NCBI GenBank assembly: GCA_046350895.1
Contig: JAXLZL010000003.1
Location: 62,001-126,000 of the forward strand
Length of the DNA stretch: 64,000 bases
Direction: 5' to 3'
From: HK-STAS-PATE-2 sp046350895
GTDB lineage: Bacteria > Patescibacteriota > Patescibacteriia > 2-12-FULL-60-25
The stretch's first letter is position 1; every line of letters starts with the position of its first letter. The position numbers and the translations under genes were made by a program. The notes below the pieces were generated by a model that did not search any database, was not told the DNA's origin, and worked only from the letters and a program-made list of their open reading frames with translations. This document shows, one piece after another, positions 24,840 through 32,933 of the stretch.

Positions 24840-25570
24840 TTGTTGCAATTCTATGGCGTTTATCTTTATTGCCTCGGCTTTGCCATGACTCTGTTCGGTT
24901 GGTGGTTTGCGTTTTCGCGACCGTTCACACCTCATCCTTTGGGGCATCGGCGGGTATCATTCTGGTGTTGTTGCCTTTGACGATCCTGTAGGTGATCGAA
25001 GCTGGTTTGCATGCGGGCTTTGAGCCATGGGTTGCGATGGCGGCTGGTCTTTGGTTTTTGTCTTCGGTCTAAGCGTTTTTGGAGCGAAGCATTCTCATCC
25101 ACCATGCACATGAGGATGAATACGCCGCCCACTCGCACCTGCATGTAGGCAAGGCGCAGGCGCTCGCTCTGACGGGCATTCATTTTTTGACGGTTTGGCC
25201 ATCGGTCTCGGTTTTCATGTCTCATCGGTGGTTGGTGTGAGTGTGGCTACGCGGTAATTTCCGGCCTTCAATATTTTGCGATGTTGGGCTGTTGCAGCCG
25301 TCTATGTTAAAAGCCACGGCAGTCGCGCAACAGACGATTTTGTTTTTGGTAGTATACCCGCGCCTTTATTGGGTGGTATCTTGGCAACGGTACCGTTCTT
25401 GCCTGCCGCTGTTATGCCGATCATCCTTGGCTGGTTTGCGGGCGTCTGCTCTATATCGCCGCCGCCATGTCTTGCCTGAGGCCCATGCCCAAACACCTGC
25501 TGGAAGACGGTCGCCATGACCATCATCGGTGCCTTGGTTTCATTCGGTATTACGAGGCTTGGGCGAGTAG
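24840..25570 (+). pseudogene. ZIP-type metal transporter, frame broken
   Basis: Pieces in all three frames add up to a ZIP (zinc/iron permease) protein: VIEAGLHAGFEPWVAMAAGL, then a His-rich loop IHHAHEDEYAAHSHLHVG, ALALTGIHF, FDGLAIGLGF read across a frameshift, GGILATVPFLPAAVMPIILG, AGVLLYIAAA and LPEAHAQTP. ZIP proteins import Zn, Fe or Mn, and the His-rich loop fits. At least four indels prevent a full-length product. It lies in the damaged patch around the 16S gene. Confidence 0.5.
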
Positions 25571-25619
25571 CCGCATTATTGACGTAGCGCCCAAAATCAC
25601 GTATTCTTCCGTCACAAAC

Positions 25620-25706
25620 AGGCGCGTATAAAGCCCAGTTGAAGGAGTATTGCCCTGACGTGACGTCGGGGAGGTCCCAGGCTCGAATCCAGCCTCGCGC
25701 ACGCTG
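25620..25706 (+). tRNA. tRNA-Val-like sequence (GAC), damaged
   Basis: A cloverleaf can be traced: GCGCGTATA acceptor start, an anticodon loop CTGACGT (GAC, Val) near 25655, a T-arm around GGCTCGAATCC and a GCGCAC acceptor end. The anticodon stem and D-arm contain extra or altered bases, so the tRNA would not fold normally as written. Confidence 0.4.
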
Positions 25707-25726
25707 GTAAAACTTCAGCGTATACG

Positions 25727-25806
25727 CGCGTATAGCTCAGTTGGTTAGAGCGTTACATTGACATTGTAAAAGCGTCCAAGTCGAACTTGGGAAGGTAACG
25801 AGACAA
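25727..25806 (+). tRNA. tRNA-Val (GAC), damaged 3' half
   Basis: The 5' half is excellent: GCGCGTATAGCTCAGTTGG, D-arm, and anticodon arm TTACA-TTGACAT-TGTAA giving anticodon GAC (Val). The T-arm is shifted and no acceptor strand or CCA can be matched. It has the same anticodon as the remnant just upstream. Confidence 0.55.
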
Positions 25807-25830
25807 ATCCGGCTCGAAAAGCCGGATTTT
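25805..25830 (+). terminator. Terminator after the tRNA-Val pair
   Basis: Stem AAATCCGGC / GCCGGATTT with loop TCGAAAA and following T residues. Confidence 0.8.
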
Positions 25831-25853
25831 GTTGTTGACAACTATTTTTAAAA

Positions 25854-26093
25854 GTGAACGGAGTTAGTAATGAATATACTACGTTTACATTCTCCATTCA
25901 GCTAACAGACCGGTATTACATTGGTTCAAATAATGACTTTTTGCGACGTGAAAAAGAGCACGCGGGAAATTACTGCCATCCACACGATCTGGAAGGCCTT
26001 TCAAAAGGCGTGGTTTCTTCAAGTTGTTTCAAGTCTTTCAGCGTTGATTTCGAAAGGCGATTGAAGGTGCTGGAAGAGCAGGGTCCTGCTTGA
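25854..26093 (+). pseudogene. GIY-YIG nuclease-like protein, probably frame-broken
   Basis: The open stretch of 79 residues contains LTDRYYIGSNNDFLRREKEH, which matches the YIG half of a GIY-YIG domain (YYIGSTNDLERRLKEH type). The 'GIY/VYIL' half is distorted (TTFTFSIQ), and downstream pieces (for example DFERRLKVLEEQ) suggest a normal length of about 85-95 residues before indels. Single-domain members resemble YhbQ/UPF0213 nucleases. It is in the damaged patch. Confidence 0.5.
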
Positions 26094-26149
26094 GCGAGTT
26101 ATTCGTGAGGGGTTGTTCATCCACAGCGACGGTTTTTAGGTTGTTATGG

Positions 26150-26155
26150 TATAAT
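26150..26155 (+). promoter_or_regulatory. Perfect -10 box TATAAT
   Basis: TATAAT at 26150-26155 lies 39 nt before a possible ATG at 26195. No convincing -35. It may serve the broken gene that follows. Confidence 0.35.
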
Positions 26156-26194
26156 GGTTTCATCATTTACTCTTTGATTCCACAAGCATTGGCT

Positions 26195-26580
26195 ATGAGC
26201 GAACCTATCAAAAAAACGGCAGCAAAAAAGCGCACCATCAAGGCAAAATGCCAGCAGGCACAGCTCAGCGCCAAGCATGCAGGCACCAACCTGCGGCCAT
26301 GACGGCCACTGCAACGCCAATGCGTGCAATGTGCGCTATGTCGGCCCAACGTCGCAAATCGCTGACCACCATGCCATGACTTTGCCCAGGCTTCTATCCG
26401 TATTCAAGTCGGCAGCTGTCGTCACGGGTCTCGCACTCGTTGTTACGGCGCCATTGCCTTTTTTACCAGTCGGTGAAGCCACATTCCACTCAAGGCGGCA
26501 CAGGTGCTTCAGAAACAGAACGCCAAATCACCGCCATATCGCCAAGGTGATCGAACAAATTAACCTGCATTGAGCGCGTC
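26195..26580 (+). pseudogene. Broken gene, Lys/Ala-rich N-terminus and one membrane segment
   Basis: MSEPIKKTAAKKRTIKAK starts a basic protein that soon hits a stop. In another frame a hydrophobic stretch follows (SAAVVTGLALVVTAPLPFLPV), about residue 65 if joined. No family is recognised. Fragments continue to about 26700 before a terminator. It is probably one gene split by indels in the damaged patch. Confidence 0.3.
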
Positions 26581-26708
26581 ACCACCGAAACCCGCGACTT
26601 CTTGAAGGGTGATAATGGCACCAAACGGACTCTGAAAAGACGAGAAAACCATGCCAAAACCAGGCCCCCAAGGCCACAACCTCCACTACCCCTTAATACC
26701 GTAAAGAT

Positions 26709-26740
26709 AAAAACACCCCTAATCTTAGGGGTGTTTTTCG
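26709..26740 (+). terminator. Terminator upstream of tRNA-Gln
   Basis: Stem AAAAACACCCCTAA / TTAGGGGTGTTTTT with a 2-nt centre, a strong intrinsic terminator separating the broken gene from the tRNA. Confidence 0.9.
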
Positions 26741-26754
26741 TTTTGTTAGCTGAA

Positions 26755-26783
26755 TTGACTGAATCCCGTTTTTTGAGTACTAT
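26755..26783 (+). promoter_or_regulatory. Promoter of tRNA-Gln
   Basis: TTGACT (26755-26760), 17-bp spacer, TACTAT (26778-26783), 10 nt before the mature tRNA 5' end. Confidence 0.75.
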
Positions 26784-26793
26784 CGGGCCACAT

Positions 26794-26867
26794 TCCGAGG
26801 TCGTCTAATGGTAGGACTACTGCCTCTGGAGCAGTCTATCTTGGTTCGAATCCAGGCCTCGGAGCCA
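26794..26867 (+). tRNA. tRNA-Gln (CTG)
   Basis: A complete cloverleaf: acceptor TCCGAGG/CCTCGGA, D-stem GTCT/GGAC, anticodon stem ACTGC/GCAGT with loop CTCTGGA (anticodon CTG, Gln), T-arm CTTGG-TTCGAAT-CCAGG, discriminator G and an encoded CCA end. It is intact although surrounded by damaged genes. Confidence 0.93.
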
Positions 26868-26872
26868 CCCAT

Positions 26873-26896
26873 AATCCGCCCCAAAAAGGCGGATTT
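26873..26896 (+). terminator. Terminator of tRNA-Gln
   Basis: ATCCGCC / GGCGGAT with a CCAAAAA loop and TTTT. Its T-run abuts the extended -10 (TGGTATACT) of the DoxX gene. Confidence 0.8.
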
Positions 26897-26897
26897 T

Positions 26898-26905
26898 GGT
26901 ATACT
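26898..26905 (+). promoter_or_regulatory. Extended -10 of the DoxX gene, leaderless type
   Basis: TGG-TATACT ends at 26905, 8 nt before ATG 26914. Confidence 0.5.
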
Positions 26906-26913
26906 GGGGGCAT

Positions 26914-27312
26914 ATGAACTTCCGCAACAAAAAGCTCGTCATGACGGTGCGCATTCTCTTGGGTCTTATGTTTGTCTTTAGTGGTGCCTCTGGCCTCGTT
27001 GCCGGTTTTACGGGGATGGAAGGCAAGATCCCGGCTCCGATGCTCGCGACTCAAGCGCAGCTTTGGGATATGGGGATCTTTCAAATGATCAAAGTCACTG
27101 AAATTGTTGGTGGCCTTATGCTGATCTTCGGCTTCTTGCCTGCGCTCGCTTTGTTGTTTGTGGCGCCGATATGCGTGGGCATTATCGTATATGATTTGTT
27201 TAACGTGCCTTCATATATCGCTTCAGGTATCGTTGTTTCACTTATGACGGCGTTTCTTGGGTATGCGTATTGGGATGCTTTCAGGTTGTTTAAGAATAAC
27301 CAGTTTTCTTAG
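26914..27312 (+). CDS. DoxX-family membrane protein
   Basis: A 132-residue integral membrane protein with four predicted helices. The N-terminus MTVRILLGLMFVFSGASGLV followed by an extracytoplasmic loop, and VTEIVGGLMLIFGFLPALALL, fit the DoxX/DoxD-like fold (quinone-linked or redox-partner roles in some members). The start is chosen from the -10 spacing. It is one of the few intact genes in the 22-28 kb patch. Confidence 0.75.
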   Translation: MNFRNKKLVMTVRILLGLMFVFSGASGLVAGFTGMEGKIPAPMLATQAQLWDMGIFQMIKVTEIVGGLMLIFGFLPALALLFVAPICVGIIVYDLFNVPSYIASGIVVSLMTAFLGYAYWDAFRLFKNNQFS

Positions 27313-27323
27313 AATTTCTTCAG

Positions 27324-27720
27324 ATGAATATATGGCGATTACAACAAGGCGACGCAAAGCTTTATCAGCATTCGATGGTCGTTGGGGTTTTCAATGCAAC
27401 TCACTTCATGAACACTGACGGCAAGAATATAGCCGTTAATTAAAGGTTAACTGAGTATTTTTTATCTGGAAAGCAGTGCGAGGGTTGCTCTCGATAAGTA
27501 TCTATTTCCATTTGTTATGGGGGACGTAAATCAGAAGAGTGGGAGATGTTATTTAAAATAACTGATATTGTGCCTGTATCAGGCACCTATTTATGCATCC
27601 CATGCGGTGCGCGGTACTTCGAGCAAAGGCGCTAAGTTTGAAACATGCGAAGTATACCCCGCTGGTACCGGGATGAAGGTTGGGATGGGGTACGAACAGT
27701 GAAGCCGAGTTCTGGCAGTA
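27324..27720 (+). pseudogene. Small zinc-ribbon protein, frame broken
   Basis: Joined across frames the region encodes KLYQHSMVVGVFNATHFMNTDG, LTEYFLSGK (reconstructed), MLFKITDIVPVSGTYLCIPCG, 'KFETCEV' and EAEFWQ-stop. The paired Cys around GTYLCIPCG and ETCEV suggest a zinc ribbon seen in small Patescibacteria proteins. Function unknown. Indels disrupt it. Together with its terminator it fills the otherwise gene-less 27313-27839 stretch. Confidence 0.4.
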
Positions 27721-27738
27721 AAAGCCGCAACAAAAGTT

Positions 27739-27760
27739 CCACCCTCGCGGGTGGTTTTTC
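27739..27760 (+). terminator. Terminator
   Basis: Stem CCACCC / GGGTGG with loop TCGC, followed by TTTTTC. Confidence 0.8.
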
Positions 27761-27839
27761 TTTATGTTTATTTAACCGTGGATTTTTACGCGGCCGCCGG
27801 TGATGATAATCGTATTGATTGATGAATCCCTACGAACGG

Positions 27840-29255
27840 TCAGCACGCGAGTTTGTTGCGGTCATTCTTTTTGCCAAAGCGCCGGTTTGCTCGTAGCCCG
27901 GCTTGCGGTCGCCATATGAAGGCTGGTGATCGCTGTACGATGGCTTTGTCGCCATACGACTTGCGGGCGCCATATGAATCCGAGCGTTGGCCATAGCTAG
28001 AGCTCTTGCCGTACGAACGGGCTTGTTCACGGGCGCGGCCATAGGTGGCGCGGCCAGAGAAGTCACGTCCATACACCGAACCAAAGTCGCCTTTTTCTTC
28101 GTTAGGAAGGGTGGCGCGATGGGCTGGCAAGTCGGTTGGGAGCTTGCCGCGAGGGATCTCTTTGCGGATGATGCGCTCAATCGATTTGACGTCGCGAATC
28201 TGGTCTGGCGTTGCAAATGAAACGGCCTTGCCTTCGTGGTTGGCGCGGCCGGTACGGCCGATGCGGTGCACGTAGTCGTCCGGGTTGTCTGGCAAGTCAA
28301 AGTTCACGACGAGCTCGATGCCTTTGACGTCGATGCCACGGGCAGCGATGTCGGTAGCGACGAGAATGCGGTACTTGCCACTCTTGAAGCCGTTAAGCGC
28401 TTCTTTGCGCTGGTTTAGCGAGCGGTCCGAGTGGATCTCGGCAGCCGTGTGGTTCATCTGTTTGATTTGGCGGGTGATCTTGCTGGCGCCATGTTTGGTG
28501 CGCGAGAAGACGAGCACGGTACCCTCGGTTTCGCCAAGGATCTTTTCAAGCAAGCGAATCTTGTCATGGCGTGGCACGAGAATCATTTCTTGTGCGACGC
28601 GCGAGCTGGCGGTGCCAGCGGCAGCGACTTCGACGCGGGTTGGCGTCTTCATGTATTTGTTGGCGATGTGGACGATCTCTGGCGGCATGGTGGCCGAGAA
28701 GAGCATGGTCTGGTGTTCGCTCGTCACGCTCTGAAGGACGCGCTTAATCTGGGGTTCAAAACCCATATCAAGCATGCGGTCGGCTTCGTCCAAAACAAGT
28801 TCATGGACGGTATCGAGTTTTACCGTGCGCTGGTCGAGGTGGTCGATCAAGCGGCCCGGAGTCGCGACGATGACATGTGGGTTGCGGCGCAATGAATCCA
28901 TCTGTGGCTTCATCGACTGGCCACCGATAAGCACGGCGGTGCGAAGACCGATATGCTTGGCGATCTTTTGGAGTTCTTCATCCACCTGCAAAGCAAGTTC
29001 ACGGGTAGGGAGGATAACCAAACCGCGGCCTTTGCTTTTTGAAAGGCGTTGGATCATCGGGATGGAGAAAGCGAGGGTTTTACCGGTACCCGTCTGGGCG
29101 ATGCCGATAATGTCGCCGCCTTCAAGGGCGACTGGGATGGCCTTGCCCTGGATGGGGGTAGGCTGGCTCAAGCCTCGGGCCGTGAGGGCCTCGAGGAGCT
29201 TTGGGGCAATGCCGAGCTCAGAAAAGGCTGGCGTAGCCCCGGTGGGGTTCGTCAT
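27840..29255 (-). CDS. DEAD-box RNA helicase with SYG-rich tail
   Basis: A 471-residue RhlE-like ATP-dependent RNA helicase. It shows the Q motif (QPTPIQ), Walker A AQTGTGKT (about 53-60), DEAD in VLDEADRMLDMGFEPQ, SAT, and the C-terminal HRIGRTGRA. After about residue 385 a low-complexity tail carries SYG/YGR units. In the next frame the tail continues as SYSDHQPSYGDRKPGYE, matching the repeats of the methyltransferase at 61448. An extra base in the T-run at 27945-27947 is the likely cause, so the last 30 residues as read are probably wrong. Confidence 0.93.
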   Translation of the reverse strand: MTNPTGATPAFSELGIAPKLLEALTARGLSQPTPIQGKAIPVALEGGDIIGIAQTGTGKTLAFSIPMIQRLSKSKGRGLVILPTRELALQVDEELQKIAKHIGLRTAVLIGGQSMKPQMDSLRRNPHVIVATPGRLIDHLDQRTVKLDTVHELVLDEADRMLDMGFEPQIKRVLQSVTSEHQTMLFSATMPPEIVHIANKYMKTPTRVEVAAAGTASSRVAQEMILVPRHDKIRLLEKILGETEGTVLVFSRTKHGASKITRQIKQMNHTAAEIHSDRSLNQRKEALNGFKSGKYRILVATDIAARGIDVKGIELVVNFDLPDNPDDYVHRIGRTGRANHEGKAVSFATPDQIRDVKSIERIIRKEIPRGKLPTDLPAHRATLPNEEKGDFGSVYGRDFSGRATYGRAREQARSYGKSSSYGQRSDSYGARKSYGDKAIVQRSPAFIWRPQAGLRANRRFGKKNDRNKLAC

Positions 29256-29405
29256 AAAGAAAACGAGTTGAGTTCTGCCTTAATAAGATTCTCAAACACA
29301 GGCAGGAGGACTCGATTTCCTTAGAGAGACAAGCGGTTACGCAAAGGTTCGAGCCAATGATTTGAGAGGCCAAAAGTATACCTTATAATAATAGAAAAGT
29401 CAACC

Positions 29406-31355
29406 TTAAAGCCCTAAGTAACGTTTATACGCCTCATTGTTCGGCTTACGGCCCAAAAAGCGCTCAACCAGGGCATAGCCGTCGGCGCTGTCGCCTTGGC
29501 TCAAGATGGACTCGCGGTAGGCGGCGCCGGTGGCGGGGTTCATGAGGCCTTCAGAGAAGAAGCGGCTGGCCACGTCATGAGCGATGGCCAAGGCCCATTG
29601 GTAGCCATAATAGGCGGCGTCGTAGCCGTTTAGGTGGCCAAAGCTGGCTTCTGGGTGGGTGCCGGCTGGGCGGCTGATGGGCATGAACTGGGGGTAGAGC
29701 TCATCGAAGGTTTTGGTGGTGTCTTCGATGGTCTGCGCGGTGTGATAGGTGAAGTCGAGGGTGGCAAAAAACAGCTGGCGCTCAGTCGCGATCGCTTCGC
29801 CAAAAGTGCGCGAAGCGGTCATGGCGTCAAAGAGGTCTTGAGGGATGGTCTCGCCCGTTTGATAATGTTTGGCAAACCGGTCGAGGACGGCGCGGTCCCA
29901 TGCCCAGTTTTCAAAAAGCTGCGAAGGTACTTCGACAAAATCCCAGGCGACACTGGTGCCACTTTGGCTGGCTAATGCCGTTTGGCCAAAGAGATGATGC
30001 ATGGCATGGCCAAGTTCGTGAAAGAACGTTTCAACATCACGGTGGGTTAAGAGCGCCGGCGCGTCTGCCGTGGGTTGTGGAAAGTTACAAACGAGCGAGC
30101 ACATGGGCAAAATGCTTTGCTTATCGTTTTTGACGCCGCTACGCATGCCAAACATGGCCATATGTTTGTATTTGTCCGGGCGTGGGTAGAGGTCAAGATG
30201 CAAGACGCCGATCACCTCGTTTTTATCGAGTACGTTATAGGTCTCGACATCAGCGTGCGCACCTTGTTTTGGCTGCTCTGCAAAACGGATGCTATAGAGA
30301 TCTTCAATGACGCCAAGAATGCCTTTTTTGACGGCGTTCACTTCAAAATACTGGCTCAAGATTTGGCCATCGAGGGCGAAACGTTCTTTGGTGGCTTGTT
30401 CGATCACGTGCGAGAGATCGCTGGCACGAAGTTCTTGCCCATGCGGTAGGCCTAAGCGTTTAGCCATGTCACTCAAGATGGCCAATTCTTTATCACGGGG
30501 TTCGATGAGACCGGCATGCAGGTCTTTTAAAAACGCTTCTACCGTTTTGGCGTCCTTGGCCATACGCGGTTCGAGCACGAAATCCGCCCAAGTAGAGTGG
30601 CCAAGCAAGGCAGCTTTTTGGCGGCGCAAAGCGATCATCTCTTTCAGCAAAGGTAGATTAGCGAGGCAGCGGTTGGCATTAAGCGTATACAGCTCGAGTA
30701 CGGCTTCGCGGTCTTTGGCGTCGCGCATAAAGGGCACCATGTCAGGGTAGTCGGTCGTGATGGTGACGAGACCGTCGGCACCTGGTTGGTGTTGGGCGAT
30801 GAATTGTTCTGAGAGGCCGGCGAGCTGTTCGGGTTTGATCTTGATTGAGAGCGTTTCGGCAAGGTTCTTGTCGAATTCTTGGCCAAAGTCGGTAAGTTTT
30901 TTGTTCAGTTCTTTCAGGGTTGTTTGGTTTTCATCAGAAAGAGCGAGACCGTTGCGGCGGTATTCGTTCAGCGTTTCGCGCATAAAGCGCAATCGCGCCG
31001 AATCGTTTTCGCTTTGCTGTTTTTCGAACCGTTCGAGGACGGCAAAAACAGCCTTGTCTAAAAACAAGTCCGTGGCAAAAGCGCTGATTTTTGGTTGGGA
31101 TTCTTCGGCGGCATCACGCACTTCTTTATCAGGATGCGTTGCGCTCATGAGGTGCGGGATGGTTCCTGCCGAAGAAAGGGCAAAATGCAGCTCGTCAAAA
31201 GCACCAAAGGTTTCATCCCAGGTAAGCGTTGGTTGGTCTTTTAATGATCCGATGATTTTCTGGATGTCTTTCGCCGCTTCGAGATAACGGTCAGAAAAAG
31301 CGCGCACGCCTGCTGCTGTCAGGCAGGCTTCGAGGGGATTGTGTTCAAGAATCAT
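29406..31355 (-). CDS. M3-family oligopeptidase
   Basis: A 649-residue zinc metallopeptidase of the thimet/oligopeptidase A family, degrading short peptides in the cytosol. The HELGH motif is at about 446-450, with the third ligand Glu near 475 in DFVEVPSQ, and the conserved 'GYDAAYYGYQWA' near the C-terminus. The start overlaps the stop of the upstream membrane-protein gene by 4 nt (31352-31355), so it is the third gene of a minus-strand operon starting at 32249. Confidence 0.95.
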   Translation of the reverse strand: MILEHNPLEACLTAAGVRAFSDRYLEAAKDIQKIIGSLKDQPTLTWDETFGAFDELHFALSSAGTIPHLMSATHPDKEVRDAAEESQPKISAFATDLFLDKAVFAVLERFEKQQSENDSARLRFMRETLNEYRRNGLALSDENQTTLKELNKKLTDFGQEFDKNLAETLSIKIKPEQLAGLSEQFIAQHQPGADGLVTITTDYPDMVPFMRDAKDREAVLELYTLNANRCLANLPLLKEMIALRRQKAALLGHSTWADFVLEPRMAKDAKTVEAFLKDLHAGLIEPRDKELAILSDMAKRLGLPHGQELRASDLSHVIEQATKERFALDGQILSQYFEVNAVKKGILGVIEDLYSIRFAEQPKQGAHADVETYNVLDKNEVIGVLHLDLYPRPDKYKHMAMFGMRSGVKNDKQSILPMCSLVCNFPQPTADAPALLTHRDVETFFHELGHAMHHLFGQTALASQSGTSVAWDFVEVPSQLFENWAWDRAVLDRFAKHYQTGETIPQDLFDAMTASRTFGEAIATERQLFFATLDFTYHTAQTIEDTTKTFDELYPQFMPISRPAGTHPEASFGHLNGYDAAYYGYQWALAIAHDVASRFFSEGLMNPATGAAYRESILSQGDSADGYALVERFLGRKPNNEAYKRYLGL

Positions 31356-31804
31356 ACGGATTTTTGTTTATGCATGTTTGCTGCAAGCTGGATGGTAAGG
31401 GCGATCAACGCGACGTTTTTGATGATATATTGGCCTTCAAGGGTCGGGACAAAGGGCTTGCTCCAGGCGATTTGCGGCAATAAGAAGAGCGGTAAAAGCG
31501 TGAGCGACATGTGCAGCCACATGATGGCGATGGTGACGCGGCTGATCCATTCATTACGGATCAAGAACAGGATACCAATCAGCGCTTCAAGCAAGCCGAA
31601 AAGCATGATGAAGGTGTCAAAAGACATCCATGGCAAGGTACGGTGCAAGAGTTGCTGCACGAGCGGATTCGCTGGGGAGAGGCCAAAGACTTTTAATGCG
31701 CCAAACCAAAAATAGATAATGAAAAGCGCGATACGGGCCATGGCCTCGCCTTGGTTGCGGGCAAAGTTGATGGCGGCGGCATCAAAGCGTGAGAGGAGTG
31801 TCAT
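31352..31804 (-). CDS. DoxX-like membrane protein
   Basis: A 150-residue protein with four predicted helices (ALFIIYFWFGALKVFGL, FIMLFGLLEALIGILFLI, MWLHMSLTLLPLFLLP and a C-terminal one). It resembles DoxX/DUF417-type membrane proteins. It sits between a hypothetical membrane protein and the M3 peptidase with 1-nt and overlapping junctions. Confidence 0.7.
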   Translation of the reverse strand: MTLLSRFDAAAINFARNQGEAMARIALFIIYFWFGALKVFGLSPANPLVQQLLHRTLPWMSFDTFIMLFGLLEALIGILFLIRNEWISRVTIAIMWLHMSLTLLPLFLLPQIAWSKPFVPTLEGQYIIKNVALIALTIQLAANMHKQKSV

Positions 31805-31805
31805 A

Positions 31806-32249
31806 TTAAGAAAGGTCGTCTTTTGTCATCGTCGCCGACCAGGACTTTGACCAGCCCGGTTTGCCGGTTTTTTCTTGGTAGCGGTAGAGGGCGATCGTCG
31901 CAACGGTGACAACAACGCCTAAGACCGAGAAAAGTAATCCGAGCCAAAAATCCGTTTTATACACGAAGGGGAACACGAAGATGGATGGAATACCGAAGCT
32001 CAGGGCACCCAAGAGTCCACCGACATTGCTAATGTGTTCAGCCGAGGCGCCGCGCAAGTCCATTATGAGGATGGTCGCGCCGATCACAAAGAAAACGAAG
32101 GCAAGAAAACCAAGGGCGCCCGTGGCGATAATGTCGGAGCGCAAGAAGGCGGCACCAATGCCAAGACCGAGTCCAACCAAAGTGAAGACAATGCCAACTG
32201 CGAGATTTTTGGCGCGACCTTGAAACGTGTAAGACCAGCTGAGATTCAT
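31806..32249 (-). CDS. Hypothetical membrane protein
   Basis: A 147-residue protein with four hydrophobic stretches (NLAVGIVFTLVGLGLGIGAA, GALGFLAFVFFVIGATILI, SFGIPSIFVFPF, GLLFSVLGVVVTVATIAL). No family recognised. The start at 32249 is preferred because an extended -10 (TGC-TATTCT on the minus strand) ends 8 nt upstream. It heads the three-gene operon ending in the M3 peptidase. Confidence 0.7.
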   Translation of the reverse strand: MNLSWSYTFQGRAKNLAVGIVFTLVGLGLGIGAAFLRSDIIATGALGFLAFVFFVIGATILIMDLRGASAEHISNVGGLLGALSFGIPSIFVFPFVYKTDFWLGLLFSVLGVVVTVATIALYRYQEKTGKPGWSKSWSATMTKDDLS

Positions 32250-32358
32250 ATGGTTGTAGAATAGCAGAGCGCCTGCAAAAGGGGTACGATACGCGTGAAT
32301 TAAAGAAGGGTGCCTACTAGAATATTTTTTGGGTTGGGTGCGTAGTACCTCTTTAGTC

Positions 32359-32931
32359 ATGTCCATGCTTGTAGACACCATGACGGATGAGCAGCTCGTT
32401 CTTGAAACCTTGGCCCGCAAGGAGGCTTTTGGCGTGCTCGTCAGGCGTTATGATGAAAAGCTCATGCGCTATATCCGTCGTTTGGGTGTTTTTCGCCGCG
32501 AGGATGCTGAAGATGTCTTGCAAAATGCCTTTATCAAGGCTTATCGCAACCTGAACGGCTTCGATCCAAAATTGAAATTTTCGTCTTGGATCTATCGTAT
32601 TACCCATAACGAAGCAATGACTTTTTTCAGGTCGCGTAAAGCACGTCCCGAAGGTTCATTGGTCGGTGACAGTGAAGAGGTGCTCGATGTCATGCCCTCG
32701 GTGCTCGATATCGAGTCCGAAGCTGGCAAGACTCTCGATGCCGAAGCGATCCACAAAGCCATGTATGGCATGGATGCCAAATATCGTGACGTCTTGGTGC
32801 TTCGTTATTTTGAAGAGCGTGAGTACACCGAAATTTCAGATATCTTGCAGGTGCCGGTGAGCACGGTCGGTACCTTGATCGCACGCGCCAAGAAAAAGCT
32901 CAAGGACCGTTTTGCCAAAGATCCAAGATAA
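32359..32931 (+). CDS. ECF-type RNA polymerase sigma factor
   Basis: A 190-residue sigma-70-family factor. Region 2 includes VRRYDEKLMRYIRRLG and EDAEDVLQNAFIKAYRNL; region 4 has RDVLVLRYFEEREYTEIS and VSTVGTLIARAKKKL. Regions 1 and 3 are missing, as in ECF factors. Starts at 32359, 32365 or 32380 are all possible. The gene 2 nt downstream encodes a membrane protein that may be its anti-sigma factor. Confidence 0.9.
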   Translation: MSMLVDTMTDEQLVLETLARKEAFGVLVRRYDEKLMRYIRRLGVFRREDAEDVLQNAFIKAYRNLNGFDPKLKFSSWIYRITHNEAMTFFRSRKARPEGSLVGDSEEVLDVMPSVLDIESEAGKTLDAEAIHKAMYGMDAKYRDVLVLRYFEEREYTEISDILQVPVSTVGTLIARAKKKLKDRFAKDPR

Positions 32932-32933
32932 GT

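Noticed and set aside
24755..24991. Open frame of 78 residues as a separate gene
   Set aside because: Its sequence is low in conserved pattern and overlaps, in another frame, the start of the broken ZIP transporter.
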